Of a stretch of 64,000 bases of DNA, positions 37,101 to 49,100 are shown piece by piece. A model generated the notes under the pieces. The model saw only the letters and a list, made by a program, of their open reading frames with translations. It did not search any database and was not told the DNA's origin. How positions within the stretch are numbered: position 1 is the first letter of the stretch; each line of letters starts with the position of its first letter. This DNA comes from Sipunculus nudus. Lineage: Eukaryota > Annelida > Sipuncula > Golfingiida > Sipunculidae. The stretch lies in NCBI GenBank assembly GCA_026874595.1, contig CM049317.1:23010901-23074900 (forward strand), in the 5' to 3' direction. Made by a program: the position numbers and the translations under genes.

Positions 37101-40100
37101 ACTGAGAGCTGAAGCTGGGGAGCTGAGCTCTTGCAAACTACATAACACTAGCTTAATGTAAACAATATGTTACATGGTGCTTGAAAACTTGAATAAAATC
37201 TAAAGTTTTTGATCAACTGATGTCAAATTTTTGGTGTTAACAGAAAAAATGCTAACAAAAACATGCTGTGAAAATTAAATCCACAGTACTTACAGGAAAA
37301 AAACGTGCCATGGTCAAAGTTGGGCAAAGTTTAAGGTACCAATTTTTTATTTTTGTTAATATTTAAAAAAATTTAAAAGATTTTGATCTAATTTTGGGTG
37401 TACAATTTCATTTTGATAAATTAAAGTTATATTACTGGAAAAAAGTCCATAGCTTTAACATGTTTTGTGTTAAGTGATCAAAATTCTTCCCGGTTTTTTT
37501 CAAAATGCATTATGTTTGGGTCCATAACTTTTTTAAATTATATAATACAGACATAATTTCTTGCATGTACATAGGAACTATATAGAGGAATATTTATGTT
37601 AAATATGAGGAAAAACAGATAAGTAGTTTTGATATTAGGCAGTCCTGAAGTGTGAAAATAGGTTTTTAATAAACAAGGGACCTATGGGTCACGACGCTCA
37701 GCTGTTATATATGATAAAAAAATATTATTTAGAAATGAGGCACATGCTGGTTTTGTGTTGTAATAAATATAAGCTGTATTATGAGTTGTTGTTGTTTAGC
37801 TTATGTATAATTTTGCTAGTACCTTAGGAGACAGGGAAGAGGTTTGATTTCATTTATTTTATTAACAAATGGAGTACTATTGTCACACAGATTTTGACTT
37901 GGCCGTATAACTTATAAGCAGAATATATAATATAAGGGTTTAACTATTACCGTAAAAGTCGTTGCAGAAGTCGCATCCTTATTACAAGTCGCACCCCGAC
38001 TTTTAGGATCCCCCTCGTGAAAAGCTGTTCAAGTTTGGTTTCAGGAAAAGTCCATAATATAGGTCGCACCCGCACTTCATAGGCGTCCCAACCACCTGAT
38101 ACTCAAGGAATTTAAGTGTCATTCCTTGTGGTGCAAGACCACAACCAACGTCCCCGTAGTACTGTGGTTTAAAAACTAGATAAACCATTTAAACATAAAA
38201 TTAATTGGACAACTTTAATACAATGCTTATTTTCAAGGAATAAAAACAGAATCATTACATATAAAGTCGGGGTTCAATTGTCAGTGAGATTTGTACAGTA
38301 CCAGAGTCAGCTGCGTCGGATAACATTTTGTGCTGTGAAACGATGTCATTATTGCCGTTTATTACTAGGTTAAGTAACATTAGAATGCAAATATCCAGTT
38401 AAATGACTGTATTAATAACTAAAAGAGTCTGGAGCAAAATACTATCACAATCGGGCAACTCTTTAAATCGTTAAAGATCGTCATAAGTATGCTGGATTCA
38501 TTAGACTATGATTGGTTTGCGCATGCGTGACGAGTCCCAATCCGTCGCATTGGACACATTTTGAATTAAAGACAACTGAAGGATGGAAAGAATAATTTAG
38601 ATTGAATTTATTCACCTATTTCAGAAAAGGGCTCTAAAACTGAATTAAGTAACCCTTGAATAAATTGTTACAACTTACCATCAAGGCGCGGCACATGCAC
38701 AGTATTACTGAAATGTCAGTCAGCAAGGGGATAATGAACGCTTTATTAACCGGTCAGTTAAATGTAAAATAAACATGATTGAATTTACGGGTATTATATT
38801 TACTGAGACTAATGATTTTATTCTTTGATAATATCTGGAAAGCCCAATTACCGTCGCTATCAGTTATTATATTCAAATGGCTTAGATGTATGGCAAACTC
38901 AACCGTGTTGAACCAGATCCGTCATGACACCAAACGATGCCTGTTCCCGTGAAATTTAGGTACGTATGTGGCAATTTCAGTAAATCAAATATATATCTGT
39001 ATGGTGTTTGTTATTTCATTTTATTTATTAATGTGTCTTCGTAAAAAAAAAATCACGAATAAGTCAACGTTCGATTGACCGTAATGCATGCGTGCTGCCA
39101 TATTGTTGACCGAGCATAGGATCGTCATGAATGAGAAACGGGTAAAACACGAAAAAAATGTATATTTGCAGCTCACGTGAAACGTTATAATATTGTTATC
39201 CAATACGCTTGAAAACCACGAGACGGTGACAGTGACCTGATGGTTCTTAATATTGGAGTTTATAACTGTGGATATTAGTCACGAAGGCTTAGTTGACCTG
39301 GGGATGTAAAGGTCATTGCACGGGTGACCTGGGGCTTGAACTTCCGCTACACGGCTTCAAAGGTCAGCTGGTACCCCAGCGATCAACCGGACAGGCAATA
39401 GAATTCACGACGTGTCTGTAGTGGATCAAGCTTGAATCTGACGCAACTTGACATGTATAAACGGATATGGAACCTCGAGTTTTTCATAATAACACGCATA
39501 CCCATAAAGATTAAACGGAGAGAAAATGTACATCAAAGAGCGGCAGACTGGCATATGCGTCAAATTGATTCATGATATAACAGTAACGCAGATTAGGAAG
39601 TGTCACTTGAATTGCGACTTGTCAGAACGGGTAGGCCTTAAACTGGGCAAATTTATAATTTGTATTTCATGTTAATAAAATGAGAATTATACCAGTTCAC
39701 AAAATATAAGGAAGGTTTTTATAAGAGATTGTTAAAGGTGTAAAATATTGGGGAGAGACGTTTCACAAAGCAATGGCTTGAAGTATCGCCGATTATCGCT
39801 CAACTGCCGTTGTTCCACATACCGGGAAAGCTGACTGAGACGAGATAAGTACATATTATAAGTCGCACCCTGACTTTGCTAGAAAATTCTTGTTTTTAGA
39901 ATTCCATTTCCCAAGTACAAGTCCCGACTTCTGCAATGACTTTTACGGTAATTAAAAAAAAGTACAAATATTGTCCCAAATATAATTTTTATTAAAAATA
40001 ATAAGAGAATCATATGATTTTTTAAAATGAAATATAACTGATATGATTATTAAAATAATATTAAAGAATATATTCATGAATGCATTCATGAATACATTTT

Positions 40101-43100
40101 GAAAGTATTTGTACTGGTATTCATATACTTTCATTTTTATCTGAATTCCCATTCTTTATGCAAGAAATTTTATAATGGAGTACATAATCATATTTGTATT
40201 TAAATACAATTACAAAGTATTTGCACCATGTCTGGTATTTATTCAGTTTTCACCAAACAATGATCTTGAGAATCAAGAATATACAAGATTCACACATTTA
40301 AATAATGATCATAAGTACCTGGTTTTATGGCTTTTATTTAAATTAAAAAATAACTGTAATAAATTCATTTTGGACTAATTTCACATCAATGTACACACTA
40401 GACACAGTAGGAATCTAGATTAATATTATCAACTGCATCTTTGTCTATCATTAATTACCATCATATGATCCCTAATGATTAGTAATGAATGATATGATTT
40501 ACTTCTTTATCATTAAAATTGAACTGAAAAATACCATAGGTGACTGCATGGTGTTATTTGGAATATGTGACATTCTATCCATCGATACAAGATTCTTATA
40601 TCATCAGTAACTGCAAGTTAATTTCCTGTTATTATAAACTTACAAATTCCTTTTCTATTTTTCTTTAATTCGTTATTTAAAACCAATAAAAATTTATTAA
40701 TTTATTGTTTATTGTTATGTTGTTGGTTAAAACTACTAGATGAGTTGGGTTGGACACCTGGATCATCTGTGGCTGGCCATAAGCTGCCTGGATTCCCGTG
40801 TATGCCTCACCTCAAGCATGCATAATTTGCTGAAAGTTCAACAAGGTCAACATACAGGTGACTCAAGAGGGGCTGGAGAGAGCCAAAGTCTGACAGGGTC
40901 TCATAAAAACATTAATAAAAGCTACAATTTTTGGCCAATTTCTTTCAGCTTTCTAAACTTAAAAGCTGAAACCTTATGTGTGCATGATATGAAAATTATA
41001 TCAACAGTGCTCACAGGAAACAAAAGTGCCATGGTCAAAGTTGGGCAAAGTTTAAGTTACTAATTTTACATTTATACTAATAACTTATAAAATTTGAAAA
41101 ATTCATAACTAATTTTGGGTATTCAATAGAATCTTGATTAAATAATGTTACATCCCTGACAAAAAATCTCTAGCTTCACTATCCCCTTGATAAGGGAGTA
41201 AATATATTTCTTGATTTTTTACAAAGTGCATTATGTTTGGGCCCATAACTTAAAACAATTACGCAATACTGACATCATTCTGGCATGTGCATAGAGAATG
41301 AAAAATATGTATATTATTTATGATTAAAGTCAGATCAGTGGTTTTGATATTAGGCAGTCTTGAAGTGTAACAATGGGTTTTTAATGGAAAAATGAAGTTT
41401 TTCATTAATATCTTGAAGGTATTAAGTCCTAGTGACCAAATTCTTGGCAAGGTAGGGGATTTTGGAGACATCTAGCTGTATGCCGAATTTAAGGAACTAA
41501 GAGCTGAAGCTGGGGAGCTGAGCTCTTGCAAACTGCATAACACTAGCTTGATGTAAACAATATGTTACATGGTGCTTGAAAACTTGAATAAAATCTACAG
41601 TTTTTGATCAACTGGTTTCAAATTTTTGGTGTTAACAGTTGAAAAGGTAACAAAAATATGCTGTGAAAATTAAATCCACAGTACTTACAGGAAAAAAACT
41701 TGCCATGGTCAAAGTTGGGCAAAATTTAAGGTACCAATTTTTTATTTTTATTAATATTTTAACAAGGGACCCATGGGTCACGGCGCTCAGCTGATCCTGA
41801 TTGGACTATAAATGTATCACCATTGTGATACTATATTGAGTAGATAAAGCTTAGAATATCATGGTCATGTTGGGTTTTATAAAGGAATATAATGTAATAT
41901 GTGAGTAAATGATATATGAAATAACCTGACTGATGGATTAATATGGAGTAAAATATAGTGGTTTATTTTTTATTTATTTGGGAGGGGTCGAAAAAAGCAA
42001 TTTATTTGAGCAAATATGAATGCAATGACAGTATGCTAAGCAGTGGTATAATGATGATAAAGGCTATTTGTTGAAGGATCTATAGTGTATGGAAAACTGC
42101 AAGGGTTCAATTTGACAGATAAAAGGTTATGATTAACTATACTGGTGAGGGGATTTATGAATTTGTGACTGTATGACATAATATCTTGACAAGATCGGTC
42201 TTGACAAGGTGCATTATTTTGATGCCCCTCACGTCTACATATTACACAATATTGACATAATTTCTGGCATGTACATAGGTACCTATGGACAAATGGTCAA
42301 CAGTACTGAACCACCTGGAAGGTTAAAATCTTAAAAATATGATGAAATGTAGATAATGTTTGAGAGGAAGAGGTAATCTTGGCTATGGTTGGTTTATATG
42401 ATTGAAGAAAATGTTGCAAATAATATTTGAGACCTGACCATGTCTTTCCATTGGTTACCTTTTTGATAAGCTGTTGACAGTTCAACAGTTTACACATTTG
42501 TCTGATGAGATCCAATTTATTTGGTAAACCTTTTTTATCAATTTTATGATATGTATACAGTTGCCATAACGTCCTCATTCCACAGCTGCAATGACTTGAT
42601 AGGGGGGGGGGGGGGGGGGGGAGGGGTGTTGTGTTATGATCAGAGTTACAATGCCTCTGTCTCTCTGTAGATATTTTCTTTAATTATTAAATTTTATGCT
42701 ATAGCCATAGAACTATTGTTCACAGTGCCAAGGAGCAAAGCCTCAGTGGGATGAAGAAGGGGATGGTGAGAGTTACAACAACCTTGCATATACATACAGG
42801 ATATGAAATTTAATTCAACAGTGCTTATAAAAAAAAAGTTTATTTATGAACATTAAATATTTAAAACAGAAAGAAAGATGGAGAAACAAAGCAAATAATT
42901 TTTTTCCCCATTCTACTGAGCCAAGAAAAAATTAACAATAGTTGCATTTATTCCTTTTTTTCATTACATAATTTTAATCCAAGTTTCCGAATGTTACTAT
43001 AAATTTACAGTATAACATACATTTGATTGTGAATATTTCAGTTGATTCACATTTCTAAATTGCATCAACATTTATAGCTAATGTATCTAGTTTATAGTAC

Positions 43101-43143
43101 CTGTCAACAGAATGGGATGGAGGGAGCAAGGGAGGCAATTAGG

Positions 43144-43179
<36 letters not shown>

Positions 43180-46100
43180 GAAAGATGGAGAAAGAAAGAG
43201 AAAAAGCAGAGGAGAGAAAGAGAGAGAAAGAGAGACCTAGACTGCCAGAGAGAGAGAGAAAGAGAGGCTCTCTGGTAATTACTGCCTGACCCAGCCTGAC
43301 CCAGACACTCACAGTGGCAGTAGGTCAGACCTGAAGGTGTTATGTAACTGCCCAGTACACTGCATTTATACTGATCTGATGCAAACAATGAAGACATGGT
43401 ACCTGGAAACTTGAATAAAATCTACAGTTTTTGATCAATTGGTTTCAAATTTCAGATTTTAACAGATGAAATGTTAATGTGTACATGCTGTGAAAATTAT
43501 ATCCACAGCACTAACAGGAAAAATTTGAATATTTATATTTTTTTAAATGGTATCAGGAAAAAAAGAAAAGTATTCTCAGCTATAAAACTAATTCATGTGT
43601 TAAAATTAATCAAAGGATCAAAACACCCAATATATCATACCAGGAGCAAACTGGAGTTGGGAATGTTTAATTTTATGAACTGAAATAAAGGACCAGCAAT
43701 ATAAATTTTTATTATTTAGCCAGTCTCATGTAACAACTGATACAACCATGAGTTATAAGTCAAACAAATTAAAATCTTTAATGAACACTTGTCTGAGTAA
43801 TATTTTAAATTTTTGACATATTTATTTATTATTTTTATTTTGTAATAAATATAAACCAACAAGTTAAAGACCTGGAAAAGACCTGGAAATTTAGATTAAT
43901 TTAATATAATCAACTGCATCCTTGTCTATCATTATCTTGCTTCATATAATCCCTAATAGTAAACAACAATTTATTTTAATTATTTATTTTTCATTTTTAA
44001 GGTTGAAATGAAAAATACCCAATGGTGACTGCATGGTGTTATTTGAAATACAATTTTGGCCATCCATGGAAGATCCATAAATGATCAGTAATTGCAGTAA
44101 TCTTATCATAAACCAAATATTAAAAAAAAAGTTTATTGTTATGTTTATGGCCTAAACAAATACTAGTGGAGGGGGTTGGACAGTGAGGTCCAGTTGAAGC
44201 CCCCCAAGAGCTGGCTGGCTGCAGAGTGCCTGGCTTCAAGCATGCATAATTGGCCTGAAAGGTCAATGTGGGGACATAAAAGAGGGGCTTCAGTACAGCC
44301 AAGGTGTGATATGGTCTCATAAAAACTTTCATAAAAGCTAGTTTTTGACCAATTCCTTTTATAACTTCAGAATTTAGAAGCTTAAATCCTTACCAGTGCA
44401 AGATATGAAAATTAAATCAACAGTGCTTACAGGGAAAAAACATGCCATGGCCAAAGTTGGGCAAAATTTAATTTTTCAAAATTAAAAGGTTTCAAATTTT
44501 TTGTTTTAACAGTTGAAATGGTAACAAAAACATGCTTTGAAAATTAAATCCACAGCAGTTACAGAAAAAAAACGTGCCATGGTCAAACTTGGGCAAAATT
44601 TAAGGTACCAATTTTATATTTTTGCCAATATTTAAAAAAATTTAACAGATTTTGATATAATTTTTGATATACAATTCAATTTTGATTATTTAAAGTAGTA
44701 TTAGTGAAAAAAATTCCTACCTTTAACACTTTTAGTCTTAAGTGACAAAATATCTGTCCTCATTTTTTTACAAAGTCCATTATATTTGGGCCCATAACTT
44801 TTTTAAATTAAACAATACTGACTTAATTTCTGGCATGTACATAGGAAACATATTGAGGAATATTTATGGTAAAAATGAAGAAAACCAGATGAGTGGTTTT
44901 GATATTAGGCAGTCCTGAAGTGTGAAAATAGATTTCTAATAAAAAATTGAGGTTTTTCCTTAATATCTCTAAGGAACGAAGTCATATTGACCCAATTTTT
45001 GGCATGGTAGGAGATTTTGGGGACATCTAACTGTATGCCGAATTTCAGATTCGTAGGTCGAACGGTGTCGAAACGTGCCAGTCTTACGGACGGACATCCA
45101 GACGGACGGACGGACGGACAGACGGACAGACGGACGGACGACGGTCAATGGACCACGACTATAGCTCAGATGACTTATAGTCAGCTGAGCTAAAAATTTT
45201 AACAGATTTTCATCTAATTTTGGGTATACAATTTAATTTTGATTAATTAAAGTTATATTACTGGAAAAAAAGTCCACAGCTTTAACATGTTTTGTGTTAA
45301 GTGATCAAATATCTTTCCTGATTTTTTAAAAAAAATGCATTATGTTTGGGTCCATAACTTTTTTAAATTATATAATACAGACATAATTTCTTGAATGTAC
45401 ATAGGAACTATATAGAGGAATATTTATGGTAAATATGAGGAAAAACAGATGAGTGGTTTTGATATTAGGCAGTCCTGAAGTGAGAAAATAGGTTTTTAAT
45501 AAAAAATTGAGGTTTTTCCTTAATTTCTCAAAGGAACGAAGTCGAAAAGACCCAGTTTTCGGCTTGGTAGGAGATCTTGGGGACATCTAACATTATGCGG
45601 AATTTTGGATTCCTAGGTCTTACGGTTTCAAAACGTGCCACATCTACGGACGGACGGACAGACAGACGGACGACGGACAATGGACCACGACTATAGCTCA
45701 GATGACTTATAGTCAGCTGAGCTAAAAATTGAGGTTTTTCCTTAATTTCTCAAAGGAACGAAGTCGCAAAGACCCAGTTTTCGGCTTGGTAGGAGATCTT
45801 GGGGACATCTAACATTATGCCAAATTTTGGATTCCTAGGTCTTACGGTTTCAAAACTTGCTATATCTACAGATGGACAGATGGACGGACAACGGACAATG
45901 GACCACGACTATAGCTCAGATGACTTATAGTCAGCTGAGCTAAAAAGGTCAACCTGTTTTAGTCAACCAGCACAAGAGCTAATCCCTGGACTCCTTTTTT
46001 ATGAGATTTATACACTTCAAAATTATCATAATTTTCTTATTTATTTTTATTTTTTAGACTTTAACACAATAAAAGAATTTTAACCATTACTTTTGACACA

Positions 46101-49100
46101 GATTTTCTATACATGATAGATATCTATGATCTGTTATAAATTATTATCTAGGTTGGTATTTGGTCAACTGCCACAAAAGTAAAGGATTATTATGCAGAAA
46201 ATATATTGTTTTGCCGAAAATATGAACAAATATTCACAATAAAATAATGGAGTGGCAAATGGATGTAATACTTTCAGCCAACCAAATATCATGACTCTTC
46301 ATGATTTTTTTAAACATTTTCCAAAAATTCTGTGACTTTTACATGATTTCTTGAACATTATCTAAAAATAAATGAATGTTCAGTACATAAAATTCACATT
46401 TAAAGTGATAACTTTTCCAGAATTTTTAAGCATGTATGACCCCTGTTTAACGGTTTTCTTGAACCTTCTTTAACCTCATTTATCATTACTACACTTAATG
46501 ACTTGAGAGTGATGTTGATACTTATAGTCAGGTGCACAGTTCTTCATTAGGATGCAGACAATACTCACTGGTGAATTACATGTGGGGGTGACTTTGGTGT
46601 GTCTCGCCTACTCGGTGACTTGGGTAGCTTCTGTACACATAAAATCTGTGGTACTTCTATTGGCTGTCAAAACAAAATGATATAAAGAAAAATTATTCAA
46701 ACACTGTTATCCATAAGAGTTTATAATGCAACCTCCCTGGCTAAACCCTTTCATGAAAAATCAATCCAAAAGTCAAATTAAGATTTTTTTCTAATAGTAG
46801 ATGTATTCAATCTATGTGAAGTCTACACACTCCCATTGTACAGCAACTCTCAGGGCCATTATTTTATCTAAAGCTGACTGAACAAGCAAATTTATGGAAT
46901 TTATGTCCTTTGCTTCTGCCTCTTGTTGTCTTTCATGCTTGCTTTATCAATGTGTTTCATTTTTTATGTTGGATGGCAGATGTCTCCACATGTCATACTG
47001 GATCTGTTTTAGTTTTTTTCATGCCCTGAAGATGTCTCCATATATGTCTCATTATTTTGGACGTGAAGTAGGGTCAAAATTTGATCAATATTCTTTGCAG
47101 CTGGTGAGAATAAATTTTCAGAAAGACTCCAAAACCAATCCCAACCAAAGTATACATGAGAGCAATCAGTGACCCAAATTTGAATAATATCAGATAATTT
47201 TTAGGAAAGTTATCACATGAAAACAAAAACCTGACAGATGGACAGATAGACAGACAGACAAAGCTAAATTAATGTCCCCAGTTCCTTTCAAGGAAGCAGG
47301 GGACAATAAGTGCAAATGCAATTGTTTTCTATCAAAACATTACAGAAATTCCCCTGCAAACAAACCTCTTTTATTATTTCTTGATACTCAAATAATCTGA
47401 CAATCCCCCTTAATATTCCCTATTTTGTATTGTATTCCACAATTTCTGCAATAAGGAAACTTTAAGGGGCATTATCTTCCCAAAAGCTTAATGATTAAGT
47501 GTGAATGCCCATGTTATTCTAACAAAACACTACAGGAGCACATAGGCATATATCTCTTTAATGTATTCTAGATCCTCAAGATACTCCTGTAATCCCCTTT
47601 GTACTCCATATTTTAGTATTTACCTTGTCTGCGAGGTCACCAAGGATATCCCAGACTTTCTCTCCTTGTTCCCTCAGTATTTTATTCGTCTGACGTAATG
47701 TCTCCACATCTCTCATCACCTGGTGAAAAATAAAACAAGTGACCCATGGGTCATGACGCTCAGCTGCCAAGCATGACCTGTGACATCATGGACTGAGATT
47801 CACAACTTCCAGTCAAATTTTGAAGAACCAATTTGCCAATTTGTTGAAAATTTTCTATGACAACAGAAATATATATCACCTATGTCTGGTTAAAACACAG
47901 TGAATTGATGGTCTGAGGAAAATGCATGATTGTTAAGCTATCAGGAACTATTCCAACAGCTTGCTTGAAACCTGTCAGTCTCAAAGGAACACCACAAAGG
48001 GAAAATATAAGATCAAAATATATAGCAAAAATCAAGGAAATACATGCAAGAATTATTGAGAAACAGGTGCTTCTGTATGAATTTTTATTCAATACAAGCA
48101 AACTGTACTGCACTTTTATAAATGATGGTAATATTTATTCAGAAATATTTGACCCAATCCTTTACAAGATTACATAAATATACATCCAACTGCATTCACT
48201 TTAACTGTTCTTGAGATAATATGATCAAAAGGAATTAAAAGATGGTTGCCTGGTAGCCATATTGGACTTCTAACAAGTCTGAAATCAGACAACAAACATT
48301 CTCTAAATCGGACCAAACATTAAAGAAAAATTACTGAAACTGCACTGAAGAAAGGATTTCTAAGGTGGCTAACTGGCAGACATTATGGATTTCTGACAAG
48401 TATGACATTTGATATCCCACATTCTCCAATAAGAGACCAAACTTTGGCAAATTACCCAGTTATGAATGCCCAAAATAATTCAAAAGGCATGTCCAGGCCC
48501 TCATATCAGATTTATAGATATGCAATTGTAAAAAGTGTAAGTCCAATATTTTTTATTATCACTCTGCTTTTCAATAGGGTCAGCAGGGTAGGTAAACTGC
48601 CAAACCTGAAAGAAAAGAAATGCAGAAAGCATGACTAAGAGTCTTGAAATAAAACAAAAAGCCATCCTAAATCAAGGTACACATCCACATATTATGAGAA
48701 CAAACACTTGCTTTTATATGTGGTGATATATATTAAAATATTCAGATATCTAGGAAACTAAGTAAGTTTATTGCTAGGATTCCATGAAATAAACTGCAAA
48801 ATGTTCCCATCATCTTATAAATCAGTAGCTATACCTTAATACTATACTCTCATAGTCTTAATGCCTGGCTGAAGCATTCTGACAACAGTGTTTTTGTTAT
48901 GAAGTAACAAGGTACTTATCACTGAGCCTTATCACTTAATAGGCTGATACAAAAGGGAGTCATATGTCACCAGTGTCACTCACAATTACAGCCACACAGG
49001 GAGATGTACCAGCTGGAGTGGGATGGTTATATATACAAGAAAAATAGAGATGGTCTATAAAATAAGTAATTGTGAACATCCCTGACCTATGACCTTGGCC

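Larger units (their letters stand above)
37672..45723. mobile_element. Helentron-like element D (type 2), inserted into A
   Basis: The 5' end is AACAAGGGACCTATGGGTCA..GCTCAGCTG and the 3' end is CAGCTGAGCT after a GACGG tract. Its own sequence is 37672-37946, 39952-41760 and 45192-45723; the gaps hold a TIR transposon and element C. Its middle (39990-41760) is a close copy of A 35600-37360. No Rep-helicase ORF, so non-autonomous. Confidence 0.72.
35589..45941. mobile_element. Helentron-like element A (type 2), outer layer of nested stack
   Basis: Present as 35589-37671 and 45724-45941, split by element D. Joining the two gives GGTTTTTAATA + AAAAATTGAGG, exactly the sequence uninterrupted in the other copies. 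The 3' end has a GACGG-type tract and the hairpin AGCTCAG..GAC..GTC..CTGAGCT. The 5' end of A is not identified; the type 1 fragment ending at 35588 abuts it. Confidence 0.75.

Noticed and set aside
43081-43278. Arg/Glu-rich frame
   Set aside because: Translation of a (GA)n microsatellite inside Helentron-like element C.
45513-45941. Apparent tandem duplication of Helentron 3' ends
   Set aside because: Better explained by nesting: the second 3' end is the resumed part of element A after insertion of D.
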